Source of the DNA: Trinickia caryophylli
GTDB taxonomy: Bacteria > Pseudomonadota > Gammaproteobacteria > Burkholderiales > Burkholderiaceae
Reading direction: 5' to 3'
Assembly: GCF_034424545.1 (NCBI RefSeq)
Contig: NZ_CP139970.1
Coordinates: forward strand, 2,542,001-2,606,000
Length of the DNA stretch: 64,000 nt
Shown here piece after piece: positions 7,200 to 15,259 of the stretch (positions are counted from its first letter, which is position 1; each line of letters begins with the position of its first letter). Position numbers and translations under genes: made by a program. Below the pieces are notes generated by a model. That model was not told where the DNA came from. It made no database searches and was given only the letters and a program-made list of their open reading frames with translations.

Positions 7200-7676
7200 A
7201 TGGCGGACTGGCATTTTGACACCATTGGGCGTTGGACGGCTGCGGTGCTTTGCGCGGCAGCGGTTTCGCTCGTCCATGCGCAGCCGCATCCGGCCCAGGT
7301 GAGCTTTCGGCCGCCCGGCAGCGGGCTGACGCTGAACGCGCTTACGCGCCCACCAGTCGCTCCCCCCGGCGCCAAGGTCTATCAGACCGCGAACGCGGCG
7401 TATGCCGATCGCCGCGGAGCCCGGTCCGGCCCGCGCACGGATCGGCGCAAGCAGGGACGCCTCGCGGCGCCCTCGGCGGGCGGCATTCCCTATCGCTCGA
7501 TCGCCCAGGATGCGCGCAACGCGCCGCGCCCCCCGGGCAACTCGGCCTACATGCGATCCGGCTCGATTCGCGACGCCGTGACTCGCTACAACGAGGAGCG
7601 CGTCACGGGTCGTCCGCCGCCGCGTCCGGCCGGACCGAATTCGCGCCTGCCCGACCCGTCGCTCTACCGCAACTGA
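7200..7676 (+). CDS. Secreted proline/arginine-rich protein of unknown function
   Basis: A 158-residue protein that begins with a convincing Sec signal peptide: MADWHFDTIGRW, a hydrophobic core TAAVLCAAAVSLV and a likely cleavage after HA (VHA-QP). The mature part of about 130 residues is rich in Pro, Arg, Gly and Ala, lacks cysteine and shows no domain I recognise; tracts such as RPPGSG, RGARSGPRTDRRK and RPPPRPAGPNSR suggest an extended basic polypeptide. It is probably periplasmic. It is divergent from the symporter and separated from the porin by 557 bases without a clear gene. I take it as real because of the signal peptide and codon use; no function is offered. Confidence 0.6.
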   Translation: MADWHFDTIGRWTAAVLCAAAVSLVHAQPHPAQVSFRPPGSGLTLNALTRPPVAPPGAKVYQTANAAYADRRGARSGPRTDRRKQGRLAAPSAGGIPYRSIAQDARNAPRPPGNSAYMRSGSIRDAVTRYNEERVTGRPPPRPAGPNSRLPDPSLYRN

Positions 7677-8233
7677 CCCGCTCTCCGCTCTAGTCGTCCG
7701 GCAAATCCACCCGGGAATCGGCCGTCTTCGCGTGCCCGAGTCCATGCACCGCCTTCCACGGCAGCGATATTCGCGGCGCCGCAGCGTACGCGGCTCGCCA
7801 GCGGCCCCCCGATGGCGGCACTGCCGCGAGCGGTGAGCGGGCGGCCCTCGGACGCGCCCGCGTGATGCAAAGACGCCACACTTTTTTGTCCGAAGCGCTC
7901 GCCCGCGAGGGTTCGAGCGGTTCGTCCGACGAATTTATTTTGTCGGCGCGCGGCCGTGCGTCACTATTGCGCCTGACCGGCCGGCACCGTCCCGACCCGC
8001 CCACAGCGGCGCGCAGCGTCGCGCGCGACGCAGGCGGATACGGTGCGCCCGATGCGACGCCGGCGAGGTTATGCGAAACGCTATACCGGCAATAAGCAAA
8101 CTCGTTTTTGACGGGAAAAATGGTCCGTGACGATGGCCCGGCTCCGGATGACATTCGCGTCCGAGCTTTCTCCGGCGCTTCGCTCGCGCGCGTCGCACGC
8201 TTCATCATTTCCGCACAAAACACAGGAGATCTC
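7677..8233. other. 557-base stretch before the porin gene, no supported gene
   Basis: Short open frames occur on both strands (for example 7862-8095, plus) but have no start signal, domain or convincing composition. The last 150 bases are likely the porin promoter and leader: TATACC at 8082-8087 is a possible -10, but no good -35 partner is visible. A T-rich patch ACACTTTTTTG lies near 7878. I see no repeat or strong hairpin. Confidence 0.5.
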
Positions 8234-9337
8234 ATGAAAAACACGGTCAGCCGCGTGCTGAAGACGAGCTTCCGATCGGCCGCCGTGGCCGGCATCGTTG
8301 CTGCCAGCTCGGCCGCCTATGCGCAGTCGAGCGTCCAGCTTTACGGCCAGGTCGACAGTTGGGTCGGCATGCAGCAATTCCCGGGCGGTCAGCGCTCGTG
8401 GGTGGTGGGCGGCGGCGGCATGTCCACCTCGTACTGGGGCTTGAAGGGCGCGGAAGACCTCGGCGGCGGCTACAAGGCGATCTTCACGCTGGAGGACTTC
8501 TTCCTGCCGCAAAGCGGCAATTACGGCCGCTTCACGGGCGACACCTTCTTCGCGCGCAACGCGTATGTCGGCATCCAGTCGCCGTACGGTACGTTCACGA
8601 TGGGGCGCCTCACGACGCAGCTCTTCGTCTCGACGATCCTGTTCAACCCGTTCACGGACTCGTACACGTTCTCGCCGATGGTCTATCACGTGTTCCTCGG
8701 CAATACGGCGATTCCGACCGGTGCGACTTACACGACCGACACGGGCGTGGTCGGCGATTCGGGCTGGAACAACGCGGTGCAGTACTCGACGCCCGATTTC
8801 AGTGGGCTGTCGGGGAGCGTCATGTACGGTCTCGGCAATCAGGCCGGCAAGAACGGCGCGAAGAAGTGGAGCGCGCAGGTGCTGTACTTCCATGGCCCCT
8901 TTGCCGCAACGGGCGTCTTTCAGTACGTCAACTTCAACGGCAGTCCCGGCGATCTCGTCACGCCGCCGGCGTTCGGCACCGTCGTACCGTTCAAGAGCCA
9001 GAGCGTCGCGCAGCTCGGCGCCACCTACGACCTGAAATTCGTGAAGTTCTACGCGCAGTACATGTATACCAAGAATGATCGGATCGTCGGCGGCAGCTGG
9101 CATGTCAACACCGGGCAGGGCGGGGTGACCGTGCCGGCCGGCCCCGGCACGATCATGGCCTCCTACGCATACTCGCGCGACGGTGGCGGGCTGGACCAGA
9201 CGCGGCGCACCTGGGCCGTCGGCTATGACTATCCGCTCTCGAAGCGCACGGACATTTACGCGGCCTATATGAACGACCAACTAAGCAGTCTGTCGACCGG
9301 GCAGACGGTCGGCGCGGGCATTCGCGCGAAGTTCTGA
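8234..9337 (+). CDS. Outer-membrane porin, OmpC-like Gram-negative trimeric porin
   Basis: A 367-residue precursor. The first 25 residues are a signal peptide (basic KNTVSRVLKTSFR, hydrophobic AAVAGIVAASSAAYA, cleavage before QSSVQLYGQVD). The mature start SSVQLYGQVDSWVG, the GLKGAEDLGGGYKAIFTLE block and the NAYVGIQSPYGTFTMGR block are the classic features of betaproteobacterial general porins (16-stranded barrel). It ends in phenylalanine (IRAKF), as needed for outer-membrane assembly. It should let small hydrophilic solutes through. AGGAGAT precedes ATG 8234 at good spacing. It stands alone, ended by a strong hairpin at 9395-9429. Confidence 0.95.
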   Translation: MKNTVSRVLKTSFRSAAVAGIVAASSAAYAQSSVQLYGQVDSWVGMQQFPGGQRSWVVGGGGMSTSYWGLKGAEDLGGGYKAIFTLEDFFLPQSGNYGRFTGDTFFARNAYVGIQSPYGTFTMGRLTTQLFVSTILFNPFTDSYTFSPMVYHVFLGNTAIPTGATYTTDTGVVGDSGWNNAVQYSTPDFSGLSGSVMYGLGNQAGKNGAKKWSAQVLYFHGPFAATGVFQYVNFNGSPGDLVTPPAFGTVVPFKSQSVAQLGATYDLKFVKFYAQYMYTKNDRIVGGSWHVNTGQGGVTVPAGPGTIMASYAYSRDGGGLDQTRRTWAVGYDYPLSKRTDIYAAYMNDQLSSLSTGQTVGAGIRAKF

Positions 9338-9394
9338 CCGGCGGCGAGGCCGAGCCCGGCCCGAGCCGGGTGCCTCAGTGGCCGGCTTTGCCGC

Positions 9395-9429
9395 GAAAAC
9401 GGCGCCGCGAGGCATGCGGCGCCGTTTTC
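9395..9429 (+). terminator. Hairpin terminator after the porin gene
   Basis: GAAAACGGCGCCGC (9395-9408) and GCGGCGCCGTTTTC (9416-9429) pair perfectly over 14 bases around a 7-base loop; the T-run forms the end of the stem. It is symmetrical and could work on either strand. A smaller CCCGG/CCGGG hairpin lies just before it. Confidence 0.75.
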
Positions 9430-9608
9430 GTCGAAAGCCCCTGGGCGCGACCGGCGTGCCCTTACGGGGCCTTACGATTCCTAAAGACGTTTCCGACCCT
9501 TGTCGTTAGCGCGAAGGCAAGCGTGCGCAAGCGCGTGAGCAGCCGATGCAGTGACGTGGCTGCTCGCGGCTATGAGCACAGCGTGCGTTCAATCGACGGA
9601 GGGGTGTC

Positions 9609-10175
9609 ATGCAAGTTGCCAGCGCTCACGCGCCGCTCATCTCGCAGCAGGAGTTCGCCGGCCCGCAGGCAGCCGAGCAAAGCGCGCGGGCGCGCGACCA
9701 GCCCGGTGCCGGTTCGCGCACGGCGGCGCTGACACAGGACGCGGCGGTCAGCATTTCGGCCGAGGGCTCGGCCGCGGTGGCGCGCGAGCGCGCAACGGTC
9801 GAGCGCGACAGGCCATCCGCTGCGACGCCGGGTACCCATGCCGTGGCGGCGGGTGTGGCTCAAGGCGGTGTATCGATGGATCTGGGCGGCTCGAGCGGTT
9901 CGGCCACGTCCGGCTCGGCGAGCGGCCAGAGCGATGCGGGCGGCGCCGACGGCGACACGTCGGATGACGCCGCGAGCACGGCGTCCGCGCAGTCGGACGG
10001 GCAAACGCAAGTCCATGTCCCGACTGATCCATCCGCGGTCAAGTCCTTCACGTACGGTACGCTGGGGCTCGAGCGTCCCGACCAGCCTCAGGAAGCGGGC
10101 AACGAATACTATACGGCCGGCCGCTGGCTGGCAGCTGGCGTGACGCTCTGGGGCATCATTGCGCTGCTCGCGTGA
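9609..10175 (+). CDS. Tail-anchored low-complexity protein of unknown function
   Basis: A 188-residue protein. Residues 1-125 are low-complexity and rich in Ala, Ser, Gly, Gln and Asp (for example SGSATSGSASGQSDAGG), with a short VSISAEGSAA stretch near residue 46. Residues 140-168 are more ordered (KSFTYGTLGLERP, then NEYYTAGRW), and the protein ends with one hydrophobic segment, LAAGVTLWGIIALLA, at the very C-terminus. That layout suggests a cytoplasmic disordered arm held to the inner membrane by a tail anchor. GGAGGGG lies 5-11 bases before ATG 9609, a very good ribosome-binding site, which supports a real gene. No function is assigned. Transcribed toward the small lipoprotein gene on the other strand. 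Confidence 0.65.
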   Translation: MQVASAHAPLISQQEFAGPQAAEQSARARDQPGAGSRTAALTQDAAVSISAEGSAAVARERATVERDRPSAATPGTHAVAAGVAQGGVSMDLGGSSGSATSGSASGQSDAGGADGDTSDDAASTASAQSDGQTQVHVPTDPSAVKSFTYGTLGLERPDQPQEAGNEYYTAGRWLAAGVTLWGIIALLA

Positions 10176-10247
10176 AGCAGGCGCGCGAGATGAGAGAAAG
10201 GTAAGAGAAAGCGGGGCGGGGAGGATAGCCGCTCGCCCCGGCTGTCC

Positions 10248-10397
10248 TCATTGACACATCGCGGTACAGGAGACGGCACCGACGCCAGCCATGAAGCCGA
10301 GCAGGCCGCCGAGCGCGAAGGTCTGTGTGCTCGTGGCGCATCCCGGCAGGCAGGCAAGGCCGCCGAGCATCACGAAAGTAGCGATCAGTCGCCGCAT
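10248..10397 (-). CDS. Very small lipoprotein (49 residues)
   Basis: The minus frame from ATG 10397 to TGA 10248-10250 encodes 49 residues: basic MRRL, a hydrophobic stretch, and a lipobox LPGC with the acceptor cysteine at residue 20, then ATSTQTFALGGLLGFMAGVG and an end with two more cysteines (SCTAMCQ). This fits an entericidin-like or similarly tiny lipoprotein processed by signal peptidase II; Ala at +2 predicts outer-membrane sorting by the Lol system. GGAG lies about 9 bases before the start. The frame is too short for routine gene finding. The Cys-x-x-x-Cys end is unusual for this size class. Confidence 0.6.
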   Translation of the reverse strand: MRRLIATFVMLGGLACLPGCATSTQTFALGGLLGFMAGVGAVSCTAMCQ

Positions 10398-10581
10398 GGA
10401 GGTCTCCGTCACCAAGAGCGCGGCTCACGGAGCCCGCAAACGCAAGGCGTTAGTCTAAGCAGCGGCGGACGCACGCCATCGCGCGAATAAACGCCTCGCT
10501 CGACGAGGCCGTTACAAATTCTTCCCACTCTTCGGCTGCTTGGCCGCTCGGCCGCACCGGGTGCGGCACGGCGCCGTTGCC

Positions 10582-10587
10582 TATACT
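10582..10587 (+). promoter_or_regulatory. Candidate -10 element of icmF
   Basis: TATACT lies 38 bases upstream of ATG 10625, a perfect spacing for a short leader, but no recognisable -35 hexamer sits 16-18 bases before it. A weak or activator-dependent promoter is possible. Confidence 0.35.
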
Positions 10588-10624
10588 GCAAATGCTTTGG
10601 AGCAGAGGGCACGACGGGAAAGCC

Positions 10625-13600
10625 ATGACCGATCTCTCGACGCCGCAACCGCGCGCCGGCGCGCGCGCAGCCCCGCCCGGCCGCCTGCGTTTCGTGACGG
10701 CCGCCGCACTCTTCGACGGCCACGATGCGGCCATCAACATCATCCGCCGCATGCTTCAGGCGAGCGGCGTGGAAGTCATCCACCTCGGCCATAACCGGTC
10801 CGTCGAGGATGTCGTATGCGCGGCACTCGACGAGGATGCGGATGCCGTGGCCGTGTCGAGCTATCAGGGCGGCCACCTCGAGTACTTTCGCTATCTCGTG
10901 GACCGCCTGCGCGCACTCGGCGGCGAGCGTATCAAGGTGTTCGGCGGCGGCGGAGGTGTCATCGTCCGCGAGGAAATCGAGGCGCTCGAACGCGATGGTG
11001 TCGCGCGCATCTATTCGCCGGAAGACGGGCAGCGCCTCGGCCTGCAGGGCATGATCGACGACATGATCGCGCGATGCGGCAACGGCGAGCGCCCGGTCTT
11101 CGCCACGTCCGAGCCCGGGCCCGGCGAGCGGGCGGAGTCGGTCCGGCTCGATCCAGCCGGCGACATGAGCTGGCGCCGGCTCGCGCAGTTGATCACCGCA
11201 TTCGAGCGCGGCGAGCTCGACGAGACGGTGCGCGCGGAGGTGGCCCGGCGGGCGTCACTCGTGCGCGTGCCCGTGCTCGGCGTGACGGGTACGGGCGGCG
11301 CCGGCAAATCGTCGCTGACGGACGAACTCGTACGGCGCTTTCGGCTCGACTATGGCGATACGTTGAAGCTTGCGGTGCTCGCGGTGGACCCTTCGCGGCG
11401 CAAGTCGGGCGGGGCCCTGCTCGGGGACCGCATTCGCATGAACGCGATCGGGGACTGGGGCCGGGGCCCGCGTGTATTCGTGCGCTCGCTGGCCACGCGC
11501 GATGCGGCGAGCGAGCTGCCCGTCGTGGTGCCCGATGCCGTTGCCGCGTGCAAGGTCGCCGGGTTCGATCTGATCATCGTCGAGACGTCGGGCATCGGCC
11601 AGGGCGATGCGGCCATCGTGCCCGTGGCCGACCGCTCGCTCTATGTAATGACGCCGGAGTTCGGCGCGGCGAGCCAGCTCGAAAAGATCGACATGCTCGA
11701 TTTCGCGGACTTCGTGGCCATCAACAAGTTCGACCGCAGCGGAGCGGCCGATGCGTTGCGCGACGTCGCTAAACAGGTGCAGCGCAACCGCGAGGCGTTC
11801 GACGAGGTGCCCGAGGCGATGCCCGTCATCGGCACGATGGCCGCGCATTTCAACGACGACGGCGTGATGGCGCTCTATCAGCTCATTGCCGCCTCGCTCA
11901 TTGCCCTAGGCCTGCCGCCGCCAGAGGCGGGGGGCCGCCTGCCGCGCGTCGGCGTGCGGCATTCGAGCAGCCGGGGCTCGGTCGTTCCGGCCTCGCGCGT
12001 GCGCTATCTCTCCGACATCGCGGAGACGGTGCGCGGCTATCGCGCACGGGTCGAGGCGCAGGCCGTCGTCGCGCGCGAGCGCTGGCAGCTCGGCGAAGCG
12101 CGGCGCATGCTGGCCGAATCCTGTCCGGAGGGCCAGGGTGGCTTGTCCGAGGCCTCGAACGACCCGTCGCATGCTGTCCGTGGCGATGGCGGGGCCGGTG
12201 TGCTCGCGCGGCTCGACGCGCTCATCGCCGAGCGCGAGGCGGCGCTCGGCCCACGCGAGAAAGCACTGCTCGACGCCTGGCCTGCCAGGGTCGCCGCTTA
12301 CGCGCAAGACGAACTCATCGTGACGATACGCGGACGGGAATTGCGTACGCCGCTGACGGCAACGACGCTCTCGGGCACGAGGATGCGCAAGCTGTCGCTG
12401 CCGAAGTTCGTGGACCCGGGGCAGACGCTGAGGTGGCTCGCGCTCGAAAATCTGCCCGGATATTTTCCCTATACGGCGGGCGTGTTCCCATTCAAGCGCG
12501 CATCCGAGGAGCCGACGCGCATGTTTGCGGGCGAAGGCGGGCCGGCGCGGACGAACCGCCGCTTCAAACTGTTGTCGGCCGGCATGCCGGCCGTGAGACT
12601 GTCGACGGCGTTCGATTCCGTCACGCTCTACGGCGAGGATCCCGACGAACGCCCCGACATCTACGGGAAGATCGGCAATTCGGGCGTATCGGTGGCGACG
12701 CTCGACGACATGAAGGCGCTTTACGACGGTTTCGACCTGTGCGCACCCGGCACTTCGGTATCGATGACGATCAACGGGCCGGCGCCGACGATTCTCGCGA
12801 TGTTCTTCAATACGGCGATCGACCAGGAAATCGAAAAGCTCGGGGGCGATGCGACCGGTTCGGGCGCGGTGCCCGATGCCGAACAACTCGCCGGCGCGCG
12901 TGCGCGCGCCTTGAGCAGCGTGCGGGGCACGGTGCAGGCGGACATTCTGAAGGAGGACCAGGGGCAGAACACCTGCATCTTCTCGACGGAGTTCAGCCTG
13001 AAGATGATGGGCGACATCCAAGCCTATTTCGTCGAGCACGACGTGCGCAATTTCTATTCGGTGTCGATCTCGGGCTATCACATCGCCGAGGCCGGGGCGA
13101 ACCCGATCACGCAACTGGCCTGTACGCTTGCCAACGGCTTTACCTATGTCGAGGCCTATCTCGCGCGCGGCATGGACATCGATGCGTTCGCACCGAATCT
13201 CTCGTTCTTTTTCTCGAACGGAATGGAGCCCGAATACACGGTGCTCGGCCGGGTGGCCCGGCGAATCTGGGCCGTTGCGATGCGCGAGCGCTACGGTGCG
13301 AACGAGCGCAGCCAGAAGCTCAAGTATCACGTGCAGACGTCGGGGCGCAGCCTGCATGCGCAGGAGATCGACTTCAACGACATCCGCACGACGCTGCAGG
13401 CGCTGATCGCCATCTACGACCACTGCAACTCGCTGCACACCAACGCATACGACGAAGCGATCACGACGCCTACCGAGGACTCGGTGCGGCGCGCGCTGGC
13501 GATCCAACTGATCATCAACCGCGAATGGGGGCTCGCGAAAAGCGAAAATCCGAACCAGGGCAGCTTCGTGATCGAAGAGCTGACCGACCTCGTGGAAGCG

Positions 13601-14023
13601 GCGGTGCTCGCCGAATTCGACCGCCTGACCGAGCGCGGCGGGGTGCTGGGCGCGATGGAAACGGGCTACCAGCGCAGCCGCATCCAGGACGAGTCGATGT
13701 TGTACGAGCGCCGCAAGCACGACGGCTCATATCCGATCGTCGGCGTGAACACGTTCGTCGGGCCAGCGGCCCGTGAAGCGCGTCAACCGCTCGTGCTGGC
13801 GCGCTCGACACGCGAGGAGAAGGACGATCAGCGTGCGCGCCTCGCCGCGTTTCACGAGCGGCATCGCGAGGAAGCGGCGCCGATGCTGCGGCGGTTGCAG
13901 CAGGCCGTCATCGATGACGAAAACGTGTTCGCGGTGCTGATGGATGCGGTGCGCGTCTGCTCGCTCGGGCAGATCACGCACGCGCTGTTCGAGGTGGGCG
14001 GGCAGTATCGGCGGACGATGTAA
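10625..14023 (+). CDS. icmF: Fused isobutyryl-CoA mutase (IcmF)
   Basis: A 1132-residue cytoplasmic enzyme that interconverts isobutyryl-CoA and n-butyryl-CoA with adenosylcobalamin. Order of parts matches IcmF: an N-terminal B12-binding domain (about 20-150) with DGHDAAINIIRRML, whose His33 is the lower axial ligand; a MeaB/ArgK-like G-protein chaperone domain with the P-loop GVTGTGGAGKSS at about 219; a linker; and the large mutase subunit domain from about residue 550 (GVSVATLDDMKALYDGFDLC, SMTINGPAPTILAMFFN, SISGYHIAEAGANP, GRSLHAQEIDFNDIRTTLQAL). The internal G domain separates it from methylmalonyl-CoA mutase. The final glycine of the DxHxxG motif is Ala here. I chose ATG 10625 over an upstream frame because GGGAAA precedes it. 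It stands alone, probably serving valine/butyrate metabolism. Confidence 0.95.
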   Translation: MTDLSTPQPRAGARAAPPGRLRFVTAAALFDGHDAAINIIRRMLQASGVEVIHLGHNRSVEDVVCAALDEDADAVAVSSYQGGHLEYFRYLVDRLRALGGERIKVFGGGGGVIVREEIEALERDGVARIYSPEDGQRLGLQGMIDDMIARCGNGERPVFATSEPGPGERAESVRLDPAGDMSWRRLAQLITAFERGELDETVRAEVARRASLVRVPVLGVTGTGGAGKSSLTDELVRRFRLDYGDTLKLAVLAVDPSRRKSGGALLGDRIRMNAIGDWGRGPRVFVRSLATRDAASELPVVVPDAVAACKVAGFDLIIVETSGIGQGDAAIVPVADRSLYVMTPEFGAASQLEKIDMLDFADFVAINKFDRSGAADALRDVAKQVQRNREAFDEVPEAMPVIGTMAAHFNDDGVMALYQLIAASLIALGLPPPEAGGRLPRVGVRHSSSRGSVVPASRVRYLSDIAETVRGYRARVEAQAVVARERWQLGEARRMLAESCPEGQGGLSEASNDPSHAVRGDGGAGVLARLDALIAEREAALGPREKALLDAWPARVAAYAQDELIVTIRGRELRTPLTATTLSGTRMRKLSLPKFVDPGQTLRWLALENLPGYFPYTAGVFPFKRASEEPTRMFAGEGGPARTNRRFKLLSAGMPAVRLSTAFDSVTLYGEDPDERPDIYGKIGNSGVSVATLDDMKALYDGFDLCAPGTSVSMTINGPAPTILAMFFNTAIDQEIEKLGGDATGSGAVPDAEQLAGARARALSSVRGTVQADILKEDQGQNTCIFSTEFSLKMMGDIQAYFVEHDVRNFYSVSISGYHIAEAGANPITQLACTLANGFTYVEAYLARGMDIDAFAPNLSFFFSNGMEPEYTVLGRVARRIWAVAMRERYGANERSQKLKYHVQTSGRSLHAQEIDFNDIRTTLQALIAIYDHCNSLHTNAYDEAITTPTEDSVRRALAIQLIINREWGLAKSENPNQGSFVIEELTDLVEAAVLAEFDRLTERGGVLGAMETGYQRSRIQDESMLYERRKHDGSYPIVGVNTFVGPAAREARQPLVLARSTREEKDDQRARLAAFHERHREEAAPMLRRLQQAVIDDENVFAVLMDAVRVCSLGQITHALFEVGGQYRRTM

Positions 14024-14105
14024 GGTCGGGCGCCGGCCGGCAAGCCGGCACACGCAACGTCGCTTGCTCGCGCGGCGGTCGGCGTGCCGGGCTGAAGGGT
14101 TACGA

Positions 14106-15062
14106 TTACCGCAGCGCGAGCCTGGCCCGCGCCGAATCGTATTCGTCCTTGAGCCGCGCGACGAGTTCGGCCACGCTCGGAACGTCGTCCATCAGTCCGA
14201 CGCCCTGGCCGGCGCCCCAGATGTCTTTCCAGGCCTTCGCCTTGTCGCTCGCGAAGTTCATCTTCGTCTTGTCCGACACGGGCAGCGCATCGGGATCGAG
14301 CCCCGCGTTGACGATGCTTTCGCGGATGTAGTTGCCGTGCACGCCGGTGAACAGGTTCGTATAAACGATGTCGGCCGCCGCCGCGTTCACGATCGCGCGC
14401 TTGTAGCTGTCCACCGCGTGCGCTTCCCGCGTTGCGATAAAGCGCGTGCCGATGTAGGCGAGGTCCGCTCCCATTGCCTGCGCCGCGAGAATCGCACCGC
14501 CGGTCGCGATCGAGCCCGACAACACGATCGGCCCGTCGAAAATCCGCCGCACTTCGCCCACGAGCGCGAACGGCGAAAGGGTGCCCGCATGGCCGCCTGC
14601 ACCCGCCGCCACGAGAATCAGCCCGTCCACGCCCGCTTCGAGCGCCTTTTGCGCATGGCGCAGGTTGATGACGTCGTGCAGGACGATGCCGCCATAGCTG
14701 TGTACCGCGTCGATCATTTCCCTCACGGGCGCGCGCAGGCTCGTAATGAAGATCGGCACCTTGTGCTCGACGCACACACGTATGTCCTGCTCGAGGCGCG
14801 CATTCGACTGATGCACGATCTGATTGACGGCGACCGGGCCGACCGTCGCGCCAGGGTTCGCCGCCTTGTGCGCGGCGAGCGCCTCGTCGATCTGCGTGAG
14901 CCATTCGTCGAGCTGCTCTGCCGGCCGCGCGTTGAGCGCCGGAAACGAGCCGACGATGCCGGCCTTGCATTGCGCGAGCACGAGCTCGGGGTAGCTGACG
15001 ATGAACATCGGCGACGCCACCACCGGCAGCGACAGGTTTTGGAGGACAGCGGGCAAGGCCAT
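14106..15062 (-). CDS. Nitronate monooxygenase-like FMN oxidoreductase
   Basis: A 318-residue TIM-barrel flavoprotein of the 2-nitropropane dioxygenase/nitronate monooxygenase family. Seen are the start LSLPVVASPMFIVSYPELVLAQ, the phosphate-binding VDGLILVAAGAGGHAG with the conserved His often used as base, VLSGSIATGGAILAAQAMGADLAYIGTRF, and a C-terminal GQGVGLMDDVPS. Such enzymes oxidise alkyl nitronates, detoxifying nitropropionate and related compounds; some members act instead as enoyl reductases, so the substrate is uncertain. AAGGAGA lies 9 bases before ATG 15062. Its minus promoter (TATAAT, 15107-15112) overlaps the edge of a TetR-operator-like palindrome, and it is divergent from a dehalogenase-like gene, which suggests a joint detoxification role. 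Confidence 0.88.
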   Translation of the reverse strand: MALPAVLQNLSLPVVASPMFIVSYPELVLAQCKAGIVGSFPALNARPAEQLDEWLTQIDEALAAHKAANPGATVGPVAVNQIVHQSNARLEQDIRVCVEHKVPIFITSLRAPVREMIDAVHSYGGIVLHDVINLRHAQKALEAGVDGLILVAAGAGGHAGTLSPFALVGEVRRIFDGPIVLSGSIATGGAILAAQAMGADLAYIGTRFIATREAHAVDSYKRAIVNAAAADIVYTNLFTGVHGNYIRESIVNAGLDPDALPVSDKTKMNFASDKAKAWKDIWGAGQGVGLMDDVPSVAELVARLKDEYDSARARLALR

Positions 15063-15093
15063 GACGCAAGTCTCCTTCAGTGCGCACATAAGA

Positions 15094-15105
15094 GAACGGT
15101 CGTTC
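15094..15105. promoter_or_regulatory. TetR-operator-like palindrome GAACG-GT-CGTTC
   Basis: Perfect 5-base arms around GT (15094-15105) lie immediately downstream of the -10 element of the nitronate monooxygenase promoter, about where transcription starts. A bound repressor here would block initiation. AACGxxCGTT is a frequent TetR-family pattern; no tetR gene is nearby, so the regulator would act from elsewhere. Confidence 0.45.
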
Positions 15106-15106
15106 G

Positions 15107-15135
15107 ATTATACGGAGCCGGCGGCTTTATGGCAG
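15107..15135 (-). promoter_or_regulatory. Promoter of the nitronate monooxygenase gene
   Basis: On the minus strand CTGCCA (15135-15130, four of six matches to the -35 consensus) and a perfect TATAAT (15112-15107) are separated by 17 bases. The predicted start is about 40 bases before ATG 15062. Confidence 0.6.
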
Positions 15136-15259
15136 CCCGGCGGATTCGAAGGAGTGCTCGGGTTCTACGCTCCGTGCGCGTGCGAACGAGCGCGCGCCTC
15201 GCGCATCCGTAGAATGCGAAGGTAGGTATAACGAACAACAAGAGGCAGGAGCGAGCGTA

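Noticed and set aside
7862..8095. A 77-codon plus-strand frame before the porin
   Set aside because: No ribosome-binding site, no domain and it would sit in the promoter region; not supported.
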